This document shows, piece by piece, positions 35,111 to 44,520 of a DNA stretch of 64,000 bases. The stretch comes from Caldilinea sp. CFX5. Lineage in GTDB: Bacteria; Chloroflexota; Anaerolineae; Caldilineales; Caldilineaceae. The position numbers and the translations under genes were made by a program. The stretch covers positions 45,245 through 109,244 of the forward strand of contig QWII01000049.1 in the NCBI GenBank assembly GCA_021405325.1. Direction: 5' to 3'. Each line of letters opens with the position of its first letter. Within the stretch, counting starts at the first letter, position 1. The notes under the pieces are model-generated. The model was not told where the DNA came from. It was given only the letters and a program-made list of their open reading frames with translations, and searched no databases.

Positions 35111-35151
35111 GAACGAAGCGCCAGCAGCGTTACGCTTGGTTGCCGCCTTGG

Positions 35152-36057
35152 TCATTCCCGCAGCCGTGGATCGAGCGCATCTCGCAGCCCATCGCCCAAA
35201 AAGTTAAAGGCCAACACTGTCACCATGATCGCCAGCCCCGGAAAGATTGCCAGCCCTGGGGATAGCTCCATAAACTTGCGCCCTTGACTGAGCATCAAGC
35301 CCCAAGCGGCGTCGGGCGGTTGGGTGCCTAACCCCAGAAAGCTGAGACCGGCTTCGGCCAGAATCGCCAGCGAGAGCGAGAGCGTTGCCAACACAATGAG
35401 CGGGGCCAGGATGTTGGGCAACACATGGCGCAGGATGATATGGCGCTGTTGCCCACCGACAACCCGCGCCGCTTCAATGTAAGCCTCATTTTTGACCGTC
35501 AACACCGCACTGCGCGCCACCCGTGCAAAGGTCGGCGAGTAGACCACGCCAATCGCCAACATAGCATTGGTCAGGCTAGGGCCGAGCAGACCGGTGATGA
35601 CAATCGCCAGCACCAGAGTGGGAAAGGCAAAGAGAATGTCCATGAAGCCCACCATGATACTATCAAAACGCCCGCCGATATAACCGGCCAGCACCCCCGC
35701 CGTCACCCCCAGGACAATCGCCAGGCTAACCGACAAGACCCCAACATAGAGCGAGGTACGGGCGGCAAAAACAACGCGCGAAAAAACATCGCGCCCCAGT
35801 TCGTCGGTACCCATGAGATGGTCGGCGCTGGGGGGAAGTAATCGTTTCGCCTCTTGCGCCGCCGGGTCATGGGTGGCGACTTGGGGCGCAAAGATCGCCA
35901 TCAGAATTACAAAGATGACAATCGCCGCGCCGAGCGCGCCAATCGGGTGGCGACGAATGGTGCGGCCAAGGGTGGTGATAAGGCCAGATTTTGCACGCGA
36001 TGCCGCGCCGGCAACCGGGCTTGCGATAGCTTGTGATGAGTTCATAGGCTTGGTCAA
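35152..36057 (-). CDS. peptide/nickel-type ABC transporter permease (DppC-like)
   Basis: A 301-residue inner-membrane permease of the Dpp/Opp family. An N-terminal cytoplasmic stretch is followed by a helix (PIGALGAAIVIFVILMAIFAP), the typical DHLMGTDELGRDVFSRV segment, and the EAA loop around EAARVVGGQQRHIILRHVLPN that contacts the ATPase. The first codon is TTG overlapping the upstream stop; ATG 36045 is an alternative. It pairs with the DppB-like gene. No ATP-binding subunits (DppD/F) are in the window. Confidence 0.92.
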   Translation of the reverse strand: MTKPMNSSQAIASPVAGAASRAKSGLITTLGRTIRRHPIGALGAAIVIFVILMAIFAPQVATHDPAAQEAKRLLPPSADHLMGTDELGRDVFSRVVFAARTSLYVGVLSVSLAIVLGVTAGVLAGYIGGRFDSIMVGFMDILFAFPTLVLAIVITGLLGPSLTNAMLAIGVVYSPTFARVARSAVLTVKNEAYIEAARVVGGQQRHIILRHVLPNILAPLIVLATLSLSLAILAEAGLSFLGLGTQPPDAAWGLMLSQGRKFMELSPGLAIFPGLAIMVTVLAFNFLGDGLRDALDPRLRE

Positions 36058-37004
36058 CTATACTTAATTCTTGGATCAAGAAACGCATAGGTCAGATCAA
36101 CCACCAGATTGATCAACACGAAAATCACGGCCAGGAACAGACTCGCCGCCTGCACTACCGGATAATCCCGGTTAAAGATGGCCTGAATCATCGTCCAGCC
36201 GATGCCGGGCAGGCCAAAGATCTGCTCAATGATAATCGAGCCGCCCATGAGCGCGCCCAACTGAATGCCGATGATGGTGATGACGGGGATAAAGGCATTC
36301 TTCAACCCATGCCGCAGGAGAATGATCCGTTCATTCAGCCCTTTGGCGCGCGCCGTGCGGATGTAATCCTGGCGCAACACTTCCAGCAGCGAGGATCGCA
36401 CCATGCGCATCTCCACTGCCATCAATTGCACCGAGAGCGCCAGCGCCGGCAGCAACATCTGTAACAGATTACGCGGTAGATCTTCCAGCGGCGAAACCCA
36501 GATCACCGAGGGCGTCCAGCGGAAGACGAGCGAGGTGAAGAGCAGAAAGAGCGTCGCCAGCCAGAAACTGGGCATCGACAAGCCGATCAAGCCGGCCACC
36601 CGCGCCCAAAGATCAACCGGGCCATTCTGGCGCACCGCCGAGAGAATGCCCAGCGGCACCGCCACCACCAGCGAAAGGAGAATGGAAAAGAGCGCCAATT
36701 GGATGGTGATCGGCAGGGCGCGCACCAGGTGATCGGCAATCGGTTCGCGGCTGCGGAAGGAGAGGCCCAGATCGCCTTGGAAAATACCCCCAACCCACTT
36801 AACATATTGCACCGGCCAGGGATCATTGAGACCATAGCTTTCGCGCAGTTCAAACTTCTGCTCCTCGGTGATAGTCGGGTCCATGCCTACCAGCGCGTCC
36901 ACAATGTCGCCGGGTAGGAGGCGCACCATGGCGAAGATCAGAAAGGACATACCCACCAATGTAGGTAGTAGTAAAAGTAGACGGCGTAGTAAATATCTAT
37001 TCAT
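36054..37004 (-). CDS. peptide/nickel-type ABC transporter permease (DppB-like)
   Basis: A 316-residue permease: the start MNRYLLRRLLLLLPTLVGMSFLIFAMVRLLPGD is typical of DppB, and the EAA loop lies at QDYIRTARAKGLNERIILLRHGLKNAFIP. It overlaps the DppC-like gene. Its ribosome site overlaps the stop codon of the Septu-like HNH gene six bases upstream, so the transporter is now translated behind ptuB. Confidence 0.92.
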   Translation of the reverse strand: MNRYLLRRLLLLLPTLVGMSFLIFAMVRLLPGDIVDALVGMDPTITEEQKFELRESYGLNDPWPVQYVKWVGGIFQGDLGLSFRSREPIADHLVRALPITIQLALFSILLSLVVAVPLGILSAVRQNGPVDLWARVAGLIGLSMPSFWLATLFLLFTSLVFRWTPSVIWVSPLEDLPRNLLQMLLPALALSVQLMAVEMRMVRSSLLEVLRQDYIRTARAKGLNERIILLRHGLKNAFIPVITIIGIQLGALMGGSIIIEQIFGLPGIGWTMIQAIFNRDYPVVQAASLFLAVIFVLINLVVDLTYAFLDPRIKYS

Positions 37005-37010
37005 AGTTTC

Positions 37011-37817
37011 TCATCCGTCAGTGTCGGCCACTGGTAAGTGCCATACAACAATCACATCAGCCAATTCCGGTATTTTCGCCAGTAGCGCGGTGTAGAGGTC
37101 TGGGTTCTCATGTAAGATCTGGCGGATGGGTGCTAAAAATGGTTTGTGACAATCCAGCATGTCGAGAAAACGTTGGCGGATCGTGTACCCACTTGGCAGC
37201 TTAAATTCAGGGCCAAATCTTGCCAACATCTCTACCCAGTCCAGAAATTGGCGAAGCGTTGTCAACCGACCTTCTACCAAGAGGCGGCGCTCGTTTAATT
37301 TCAGGAGACGCAGGGTGTACTCAGCACGAACTTGTTTGGTTGGCGATAAATCCTGCCGTGGCGCAACATGCCCTGCCGTGACGTCAGAATCGTATGACAA
37401 ATTCAGGGCAAAGTAGTGCAGCGGTTCGTCAACACAAGGATTTAACAGGCGTGGGTTTTCGCCGTCCCATGCCATGCGAGAACCTTTGCAGCTAAAACCA
37501 TTGCATTTGTGGCATGCCAACAATAGATTATCCCAGGCAAACATATAGTGTGGCGTTCCACGAAAACCGTTTTGGTGATGAGGGGATTTTGGCCAAAAGT
37601 GATCAAGTTCGTCTGCGTCCGGTGTTTCACAGTAGGCGCATTTGCTATGAAACAGGGTCTTTAGCAGCGCCAGAATAGCGTTTTTCGTCTCCTTGTCCTG
37701 CTCATGAAACTGTTGCCAGGGATCGCTATTGGTCTCACCATTGTTGACTGCCTGCTGCCAATGATCAAGGGCAGAGCGCAACGCAGCGGGGAGATCGGGT
37801 CGATTGACACGCAACAT
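37011..37817 (-). CDS. ptuB: Septu-like HNH nuclease PtuB
   Basis: A 268-residue HNH protein. Zinc ligands are CAYC and, later, CHKC; the catalytic stretch is DADELDHFWPKSPHHQNGFRG, followed by WDNLLLACHKCN. The start at ATG 37817 lies eight bases after the ptuA stop; an upstream TTG at 37829 would overlap it. HNH directly behind an AAA ATPase is the Septu layout, in which PtuA complexes restrain PtuB until phage triggers nucleic-acid cleavage. The assignment rests on domain pairing. Confidence 0.75.
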   Translation of the reverse strand: MLRVNRPDLPAALRSALDHWQQAVNNGETNSDPWQQFHEQDKETKNAILALLKTLFHSKCAYCETPDADELDHFWPKSPHHQNGFRGTPHYMFAWDNLLLACHKCNGFSCKGSRMAWDGENPRLLNPCVDEPLHYFALNLSYDSDVTAGHVAPRQDLSPTKQVRAEYTLRLLKLNERRLLVEGRLTTLRQFLDWVEMLARFGPEFKLPSGYTIRQRFLDMLDCHKPFLAPIRQILHENPDLYTALLAKIPELADVIVVWHLPVADTDG

Positions 37818-37825
37818 GGTTGAGA

Positions 37826-39232
37826 TCAATTCTGATGAAGAAGTGATTTGAGATAAGCTAAGTCGGCGTCGAGCGACTGTTGTGCCGGCGCCACTCGATC
37901 CCCAACAAGGCGCCGGTTCAGATCAATTTCTAAGGCGGTTAAACGCTGTTGATCTTCGGTGGTCAGTTGCCCTTTGCGGCGTTGTGAATGTAATTGTTCA
38001 TAGGCAACCAGATCTTGCTCGGTTTTCAAACTACGGTCACTAACATCAAATAGATCGGTCAGCACGCGATCCACGGCCCAATCTTGGGCGTAGGGCATCT
38101 GTTGATCGGCAACCACTACGCCATCTACATTTTCTAATACGGTAAGCGCCCCCTTACCGGCAGCCATGGCGACAAAGGGGCTGTGGCTGGTAACGATAAA
38201 CTGGAGATTAGGAAAAATTCTGGTCAGCACAAAGCCAATTTCGCGCTGCCATTTCGGGTGTAAATGGGCATCAATCTCGTCGATCAAAACAACACCCTTG
38301 GCGGTACAATAGGGATTATCCAGCCATTTGTAGTCTGGATCCGAATGCACAACCCATTGCAATAAATCGACAACAAGGGCAAACATGCTACGATAACCAT
38401 CACTTAGTTGTCGCAGATGAACTTCTTGCCCGCGCCAGCGGAATTGAATTTCCTGTTTGACCGAAATTTCATCAATGCCTGGCAATAAATCAGTTAAAAA
38501 ATTGACAACCTTTTGAAATACCTCTGGACTGATCTCTTTACTATTTGCAGCTTGCGCTAAGAGCGCTTTGCGTTGGAGTTCTTTGAGCCAGCTTTCGCAA
38601 TTTGTCAGGGCAACGCCTTCGTCAAACAACGAGCGAAATTGCTGCTTGAGGTCAAGGCGATCCGCTTGCTCCTGTCGACCGCCTGCAATGCGGCGGTATG
38701 GGCCGTACCCGCACATCAACCAGGTACGATAGCCACCGGTGAAGAGCGGCAGATCCTTGGCAATCTGTGCATAATTTTCAAACTCATTTTGGTAGTCAGG
38801 GATCGGTTCGAGCATCGTCGCGGTAGGAAATCGTTTTCGCTCACCAGTTGAACTTAGCGGCACGGTTTGGTCTGCACCAACCACAATGTGTTGTACAGAT
38901 AAGGAGCGCGTTGCTTGTTGCAGATACAATTCTTTTGCGACGGGTGTACCTGGTAAATCACGAAAATCGACTTGCAATTGCGCGTTCATTTGCGCCTTGG
39001 CCTGCCCCTGCCGCACCCACGTTTCTAGATTGAGCAATTTTTCGGCCGTCGTCACATCAACCAGGCAAGCCGCAATCGCTTGTAACAAAGTGCTTTTGCC
39101 ATCGCCATTGTTGCCAATAATCACATTCCAGTTTTGTTGGCGGTCGGGGTTATCCCCATGCGCAGTCTGGAAATAAAGCATGACGTCTTCAAAACACTTC
39201 ACATTTTGTAATCGAATCTGATCGATGTACAT
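37826..39232 (-). CDS. ptuA: Septu-like ATPase PtuA
   Basis: A 468-residue SMC-like ATPase. The N-terminus reads YIDQIRLQNVKCFEDVMLYF, with Walker A GNNGDGKSTLL (40-50). The distal half has LSDGYRSMFALVVDLLQWV as signature, GVVLIDEIDAHLHPKWQREI as Walker B and FIVTSHSPFVAMAA as the His switch. The long middle section is helical. It is followed by the HNH gene. The pair sits between the substrate-binding protein and permease genes of a peptide transporter, on the same strand. Confidence 0.78.
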   Translation of the reverse strand: MYIDQIRLQNVKCFEDVMLYFQTAHGDNPDRQQNWNVIIGNNGDGKSTLLQAIAACLVDVTTAEKLLNLETWVRQGQAKAQMNAQLQVDFRDLPGTPVAKELYLQQATRSLSVQHIVVGADQTVPLSSTGERKRFPTATMLEPIPDYQNEFENYAQIAKDLPLFTGGYRTWLMCGYGPYRRIAGGRQEQADRLDLKQQFRSLFDEGVALTNCESWLKELQRKALLAQAANSKEISPEVFQKVVNFLTDLLPGIDEISVKQEIQFRWRGQEVHLRQLSDGYRSMFALVVDLLQWVVHSDPDYKWLDNPYCTAKGVVLIDEIDAHLHPKWQREIGFVLTRIFPNLQFIVTSHSPFVAMAAGKGALTVLENVDGVVVADQQMPYAQDWAVDRVLTDLFDVSDRSLKTEQDLVAYEQLHSQRRKGQLTTEDQQRLTALEIDLNRRLVGDRVAPAQQSLDADLAYLKSLLHQN

Positions 39233-39308
39233 CGTTTACCTCTCGACCAAGCTTACCCTGACTTCGCTACACTGTTACCCTCTTTACACTCATCCATTCA
39301 TTATACTT

Positions 39309-39366
39309 TGCGCCAGCGGAAAAGCAGAGTTTCGACACGACTAAATTGTGTTTTTCCGCTGGCGCA
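39309..39366. repeat. 15-bp perfect inverted repeat at the transporter/Septu junction
   Basis: Arms 39309-39323 (TGCGCCAGCGGAAAA) and 39352-39366 are exact complements around 28 bases. It separates the end of the substrate-binding protein gene from ptuA and could reduce read-through, or mark the left border of the inserted pair. Confidence 0.65.
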
Positions 39367-39387
39367 GGTTGGCTATCAACGAATAAA

Positions 39388-41058
39388 TTAACTTTCCAAC
39401 CAAACCGTCCGCAGACCGGGGTGGAAGTCATTAAAGCCGACGTACATATCCTTCAGATTCTTGCGCACAGCATGGAATTTCATCGGCTGGCAGATGTAGA
39501 CATGGGGCGCTTCTTCCAGGACGATCTCCTGGATGCGGCGGATCTGTTTGTGCCGCTCCTCGCTGTTGAGTTCGACCAACGCCTTCTTATAAAGTTCAAC
39601 CAACTCGTCATTCTTCCAGCCATCGCCATTGTTAAACCAGCGGGCGGCGACACCAGCATCCGGTGCGCCAAAGTCGTTGACATAGCGGGTGACATCGGGG
39701 CGCATCCCGCGACCGGTGGAACACCAATCGAAAGTGCCGTCGCCGACGCGCTTGGCAAAGGGGCCGATCTCCTCGGCGATGACTTCGACGTTGATCTTGA
39801 GTTCTTTTAACTGCTGTTGCACCACTTCGGCGGTCTGGGTGGCGTCGTGGTTGGCAATGGCATAGAGGGTAATGTCAAAGCCGTCGGCATAGCCGGCATC
39901 GGCCATCAGTTGTTTGGCGGCGTCGAGATCGGGTTTGAACCAATTTTCGGCTAATTCTTCCGGTGGAATAAACCAGTCGCCATAGCCGGGCGGCACACAT
40001 GCGCTTAACGTCGCCTCGCCGCCAAAGACATTGTCGATGATCTGCTGGCGGTTGATTGCCTTGCTGATCGCCTGACGCACCCGCACATCGTTCCACGGTT
40101 TGTCATCGCCCAGAATGGTAAATTGCAAGACACGCGGCGCTGAGAACAAGCCTTTGAGGATGACAATATCGGGATCATTTGCCAGGGTGCGCGCCGTATC
40201 GGCGGAAACGGTGCAGCCGTGAATTTCACCAGAGCGCAAGGCTGCCACGCGACCACTCTCATCGGGCAGCACCTTGAGCGTCAATTTGTCCAGGTAGGGC
40301 AGTCCCTGCTTCCAAAAATCGGGGTTGCGTTCAAATTCAACCCGGTCGTTGGGGACATATTGAATGAGCTTATAGGGGCCGGTGCCGATGCCTTCGGTCA
40401 ACAAATTCCAGCGGGTGTACGCATCTTTGGGAATAATGGCGCTATAGCGCGACCAGGCCAGATAGCCCTCAACACTCGGATCAGGGCCGGTCATGTTAAA
40501 CTTGATGGTGCGCTCATCAACGGCCTCAATGCTTTCAATCGCCGGGTAGAAGGAGTTCGGCACACCAGGTTCCGGCGGCGTCTTCTGCAAGGTCATCGAG
40601 TAGATCACATCATCCACAGTCACTGGGTCGCCATTGTGGAACTTCAACCCCTCGCGCAGATTGAAGACCCAGCTTTTGTCGTCGGGCGCTTCCCAACTTT
40701 CCGCCAACGCCGGCTGCACCTTGAGATCCTTATCCCATTCCAGCAGCGAATCGTAGATCCCTTCCTTGCCCCAGTGGTTGGCGCCGCTAACGCCGCCAAA
40801 GGGAATCAGATTGACCACATCCGATTCAATTGCCCAGGTGACCGCGCCGCCAGGCTTCGGTTCGCTGGATGCGGCTGGCGCTTCCGCCGCCGGGGCATTC
40901 CCTGCGGGCGCCGGCGCGGCACAGGCTGCCAACAGCGCTTGCGCCGCACTCAGCGACAGCCCTAAGGCCGCTGCATTGCGCATAAAGGCCCGCCGACTCA
41001 TGTCGCCACGGGTAAACAACGTCTGTAACTCGTTCGAATTCGTTGGTTGATCGGACAT
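39388..41058 (-). CDS. family 5 extracellular solute-binding lipoprotein (peptide transporter)
   Basis: A 556-residue binding protein. The N-terminus has a twin-arginine-like SRRAFMRNAAALGLSLSAAQALLAAC with a lipobox Cys, then an Ala/Pro linker, so it is a Tat- or Sec-exported lipoprotein. The mature part (GGAVTWAIESDVVNLIPFGGVSGANHW...ALAESWEAPDDKSWVFNLREGLKFHNGDPVTVDDV) is a classical SBP_bac_5. The ATG at 41058 has AAAGGAG eight bases upstream. It should feed the DppBC-like permeases, with the Septu-like pair now in between. Neighbouring hydantoinase and sarcosine-oxidase genes hint at a small amide or N-methyl compound. Confidence 0.92.
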   Translation of the reverse strand: MSDQPTNSNELQTLFTRGDMSRRAFMRNAAALGLSLSAAQALLAACAAPAPAGNAPAAEAPAASSEPKPGGAVTWAIESDVVNLIPFGGVSGANHWGKEGIYDSLLEWDKDLKVQPALAESWEAPDDKSWVFNLREGLKFHNGDPVTVDDVIYSMTLQKTPPEPGVPNSFYPAIESIEAVDERTIKFNMTGPDPSVEGYLAWSRYSAIIPKDAYTRWNLLTEGIGTGPYKLIQYVPNDRVEFERNPDFWKQGLPYLDKLTLKVLPDESGRVAALRSGEIHGCTVSADTARTLANDPDIVILKGLFSAPRVLQFTILGDDKPWNDVRVRQAISKAINRQQIIDNVFGGEATLSACVPPGYGDWFIPPEELAENWFKPDLDAAKQLMADAGYADGFDITLYAIANHDATQTAEVVQQQLKELKINVEVIAEEIGPFAKRVGDGTFDWCSTGRGMRPDVTRYVNDFGAPDAGVAARWFNNGDGWKNDELVELYKKALVELNSEERHKQIRRIQEIVLEEAPHVYICQPMKFHAVRKNLKDMYVGFNDFHPGLRTVWLES

Positions 41059-41092
41059 GGACACTGCTCCTTTGCTATGATGAATATTGGGT

Positions 41093-41157
41093 ATTAGGTG
41101 ATTGGGTCATTCGGTGGCTGAGCTTGTCGAAGCCACCGAATCACCTAATCACCTAAA
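41093..41157. repeat. REP-like palindrome with GAGCTTGTCGA loop
   Basis: ATTCGGTGGCT and AGCCACCGAAT (41109-41119, 41131-41141) pair around GAGCTTGTCGA; flanking bases extend the stem imperfectly to about 30 pairs. The same loop type recurs at 62674-62684. This class of palindrome is dispersed in many bacterial genomes. Confidence 0.7.
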
Positions 41158-42325
41158 GTCGCTTACGTGTGCTGGGCGGGGGCGCCGCCAGGGCCGGGCG
41201 TTGCAAGGAATAGGGGGTGATGTCATGGGGCGTGGCGCCGTCGATAGCGAGTTCGCTCAGGATTTTGCCCATGATGCTGGCGAACTTATAGGCGTGACCG
41301 TCGCCCACCACCACCGAAATTTGGGGATAGGCCGGCAACCGGTCAAGCACAAAATCGCGGTCGGGGGTCATGGTGTAGAGACAAGTTTTGGTGTAGAGCT
41401 TGGGGCCAACAAAGCGGGGGATGCGGCGGCTGAGAAAGTCATCCAACTGCTGCTCAATGGCCGGGTTGGCGTCAAAGGCGCGTGTCTCGGCGGTGACAGT
41501 CTGGCCGACGGCGTCAATCGCCGCTTTGGTCGCGACTTCGCCATAGACGGGAAAACCGTAATAGCTCACAGCATCCTTCCAGCGAAAGATCGGGAAGCGA
41601 CCGATGGCAAACTCTTTGATGTGCGGCGTGGCATAATAGGTCACCTGCTCCTGTGAGACGGTCAGCGGCAAGCTCATGCCAATCGACGCCAGCAAGTTAT
41701 TCAGCCACGCCCCCGCCGTCACCACCAGATGGCGACAGGTGAAGGTACCCTGCTCGCTGACAACCGTGACGCCGTCAGCGGTTGGCACAAGCGCTTTCAC
41801 CGGATTCTGGTCAAGAACCGTTGCGCCATGCCCGCGCGCCAACGCAATGTGACAGGCGTTGCCCCTGGCCGGCGAGGCAATCCCTCCTTGCGGCTGATAG
41901 AGCACATCGACTGCGCCGTGGGGCGTAAATTGCGGATAGCGATAACACAACTCGTCGCCGTCAAAGCGTTCATAGGGCGTGCCGGCGCGATTCATTGCCT
42001 CGACATGCTGGTCAAACAGGGTATGAAATTCACTCGCCTGATAAGCCAACAACACTTCACCCGTCTTGGTGACAATCTCAACGCCGGATTCTTCCTCCAC
42101 CGTCCCCCACGCTTCATAGGCATGAACGGCCAGCCGTGCATAGTCGTCCCGGTGATAGGCCAGCCGAATGATCCGCGAATGATCCTGCGAGCCGCCATTG
42201 TGGTGGAAGAGCGCAAATTGTTCCAGCCCCAGCACTTCAGCGCCGGCACGGCGCGCCAACCAATAGAGCGCCGCCGCACCAATCCCGCCACACCCAAGAA
42301 CGATATACTCATAATGGCTTTTCAT
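41153..42325 (-). CDS. monomeric sarcosine oxidase/N-methyl amino acid oxidase-like flavoprotein
   Basis: A 390-residue FAD enzyme of the MSOX/MTOX branch of the DAO fold. The dinucleotide motif is IVLGCGGIGAAALYWLARRAGAEVLGLEQF, followed by GGSQDHSRIIRLAYHRDDYARLAV, a hallmark of this branch. The C-terminal KTCLYTMTPDRDFVLDRLPAYPQISVVVGDGHAYKFASIMGKIL contains the covalent-flavin Cys seen in MSOX. It would oxidatively demethylate sarcosine or a similar N-methyl amino acid. It lies between the transporter and the first hydantoinase A gene, fitting breakdown of N-methylhydantoin-type compounds. Confidence 0.88.
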   Translation of the reverse strand: MKSHYEYIVLGCGGIGAAALYWLARRAGAEVLGLEQFALFHHNGGSQDHSRIIRLAYHRDDYARLAVHAYEAWGTVEEESGVEIVTKTGEVLLAYQASEFHTLFDQHVEAMNRAGTPYERFDGDELCYRYPQFTPHGAVDVLYQPQGGIASPARGNACHIALARGHGATVLDQNPVKALVPTADGVTVVSEQGTFTCRHLVVTAGAWLNNLLASIGMSLPLTVSQEQVTYYATPHIKEFAIGRFPIFRWKDAVSYYGFPVYGEVATKAAIDAVGQTVTAETRAFDANPAIEQQLDDFLSRRIPRFVGPKLYTKTCLYTMTPDRDFVLDRLPAYPQISVVVGDGHAYKFASIMGKILSELAIDGATPHDITPYSLQRPALAAPPPSTRKRL

Positions 42326-42353
42326 TGCGGATTCTCACAATCGGAAAAACAAT

Positions 42354-42431
42354 TAATTGTCAATGGAAAATGGTTAATGGTTACGCGCAGGTAACACGAC
42401 TTAACCATTAATTATTTTCCATTGACAATTA
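42354..42431. repeat. 30-bp inverted repeat overlapping the hydantoinase A stop codon
   Basis: Arms 42354-42383 and 42402-42431 are complementary at 28 of 30 positions around 18 bases. The right arm encodes the last residues (KLIVNGK) and stop of hydantoinase A; the left arm lies 29 bases upstream of the oxidase start. It is A/T-rich relative to its surroundings. Confidence 0.75.
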
Positions 42432-44520
42432 ACTTATTAATCAGCAAATGCCCAAATTGCCCCACCTGTGCTTGGTACTCCGGCAGCAGAACGGTGGTGG
42501 CATCGGTTTCCTCAACAATGGCCGGCCCCACTACCTGTTGACCAGCGCCCAATCGATAGCGATCATAAATCGGGCAATCGACATAGCCCCTTTGTTCGGC
42601 AAAATAGACCGTGCGCGTAGCCTTTTGCGCCTGATTAACCGGACCGTTGACCGCCGGCCATTGACGCAACTGCGGCTTGACAATCTGACCAACGGCCAGC
42701 AGCCGCAAGTTGACAAATTCAACCGGCTCGCCGGGGGCGCTAAAGCCGTAAGCCCGGTCATGGGTGCGATGAAAGGCAGTCAAGACCGTTGCTAGGGCGC
42801 TTTCATCAAGCGGTTGATCGGGTAGGTTGACGGTCAATTCATAGCTCTGCCCCACATAGCGTAGATCGACCTGACGAGTAAAGCGCATGGCGCTGTCGGC
42901 AATCCCTTCCCGCACCAACGTGGCCCGCCCCTGCGCCGTCATGGTTTGATACGCCGCTTCCACTCCCGCCAGATCAAGCTGACTGGCCCGGTTGATCAGT
43001 GTCGTTGTATATTCATGCTTCAAGTCAGTGACAAGCAGGCCCAATGCGGAGGTGACGCCAGGGCCGGGTGGAATGATGATGGTCGGGATCTCTAATTCCG
43101 CGGCCAGCCGGTTGGCATGAACAGGGCCGGCCCCGCCAAAGCCGACCAGCGCAAAGTCGCGCGGATCGTAGCCCCGCTGCACCGACACTAGACGCAAGGC
43201 ATTGACCATCGCGGCATTGGCAATCTCCACAATCCCATGCGCCGCCGCTGTCACATCCATACCCAGGGGGATGGCGCAGCGCTTGGCAATCGCCTGGCGC
43301 GCCGCCGCTACATCCAGCTTGATCTCGCCGCCGAGGAAATAATCAGGATTCAATCGCCCCAACACCAGATTCGCGTCCGTCACTGTCGGCTCGACCCCGC
43401 CTTTGCCATAACAGGCCGGCCCCGGATCAGCGCCGGCGCTCTGGGGGCCGACCCGCAAAATGCCGCCGGCATCGACCCAGGCAATTGAGCCGCCGCCCGC
43501 GCCGATCTCCACCAGATCGATCACGGGGGTGCGAATGGGGTAACCTTTGCCCCGTTGGGCGCCAACCCCGGCCCGCGCCGCCGCACCCACTTCGTATTCT
43601 TTGGTCACTTTGGGCGTGCCATCTTGAATTAGACCGGCTTTGGCCGTGGTGCCGCCCATGTCAAAGGAGATAATATCTGCATAGCCGAGCAAGTCACCGG
43701 TGTACGCCGCCGCAATTACCCCTGCCGCCGGCCCCGATTCGACCATAAAGACCGGTTTGCGTTGCGCCTCGACAAAGGTGTAGACGCCACCGCTGCTCTG
43801 CATCAAGAGCAGTTCAGCCTTGATGCCGGCAGCGCGTAGCTCTTCCTCAATACGGGCCAGGTAACGGGCCACCACCGGTTGGAGCGCGGCGTTAATGACG
43901 GTGGTGCTGGCTCGCGTATATTCCCGAAATTCTGGTGCAACATCGGATGATAAAGAGATAGGAATCTCTAGCAAGAGTGGTTGCAGCAGTGCAGCTACCC
44001 GTTGTTCATGGGCGGGATTCCGGTAAGCGTGTAGCAAACAAACGGCCACCGCTGCCACTTCTTCGCGCCGCAACGCTTCCCCAACCTGGCGGACAGCCGC
44101 TTCATCTAGTGGTAACAGCGTGTTCCCCTGGGCGTCCAATCGTTCTGGTACGCCAAAGCAAAGGTAACGGGGCACTAGCGGCTTGGGCTTTTCAAATTGC
44201 AGATCGTACAAACTGGGGCGAATCTGCCGGGCGATTTCCAGCAGATCGCGAAAGCCATCTGTTGTGACAAACCCTGTGCGCGCGATCTTGCCTTCGATGA
44301 TGGCGTTGGTGGCAACCGTCGCGCCATGCACCACAAACGTGACCGCCGCCGGCGCGACTTGGTGCGTCGCCAGAATCCGCTGGGTGACAGCCAAAAAACC
44401 AACCGCCGGATCAGCCGGGGTTGAGGAAACCTTTGCCAGGTGAATTTCACCAGTTGCTTCATTGATCAGCGTGGCGTCGGTGAAGGTGCCGCCAATATCG
44501 ATACCCAGGCGATAGGCCAT
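42412..44520 (-). CDS. hyuA: hydantoinase/oxoprolinase subunit A
   Basis: A 702-residue HyuA-type ATPase subunit. The N-terminus YRLGIDIGGTFTDATLINEATGE and the later IISFDMGGTTAKAGLIQDG are the two phosphate-binding loops of the ASKHA fold, and HANRLAAELEIPTIIIPPGPGVTSALGLL is typical near the C-terminal third. With subunit B it would open hydantoin, N-methylhydantoin or 5-oxoproline rings using ATP. GAGGAA precedes the ATG. Its HyuB partner is encoded divergently at 44927, an arrangement less usual than hyuA-hyuB in tandem. Confidence 0.92.
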   Translation of the reverse strand: MAYRLGIDIGGTFTDATLINEATGEIHLAKVSSTPADPAVGFLAVTQRILATHQVAPAAVTFVVHGATVATNAIIEGKIARTGFVTTDGFRDLLEIARQIRPSLYDLQFEKPKPLVPRYLCFGVPERLDAQGNTLLPLDEAAVRQVGEALRREEVAAVAVCLLHAYRNPAHEQRVAALLQPLLLEIPISLSSDVAPEFREYTRASTTVINAALQPVVARYLARIEEELRAAGIKAELLLMQSSGGVYTFVEAQRKPVFMVESGPAAGVIAAAYTGDLLGYADIISFDMGGTTAKAGLIQDGTPKVTKEYEVGAAARAGVGAQRGKGYPIRTPVIDLVEIGAGGGSIAWVDAGGILRVGPQSAGADPGPACYGKGGVEPTVTDANLVLGRLNPDYFLGGEIKLDVAAARQAIAKRCAIPLGMDVTAAAHGIVEIANAAMVNALRLVSVQRGYDPRDFALVGFGGAGPVHANRLAAELEIPTIIIPPGPGVTSALGLLVTDLKHEYTTTLINRASQLDLAGVEAAYQTMTAQGRATLVREGIADSAMRFTRQVDLRYVGQSYELTVNLPDQPLDESALATVLTAFHRTHDRAYGFSAPGEPVEFVNLRLLAVGQIVKPQLRQWPAVNGPVNQAQKATRTVYFAEQRGYVDCPIYDRYRLGAGQQVVGPAIVEETDATTVLLPEYQAQVGQFGHLLINKLIVNGK

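Noticed and set aside
40219..40965. A 248-codon frame antisense to the solute-binding protein
   Set aside because: No family motifs and no ribosome site; the binding-protein frame is certain.
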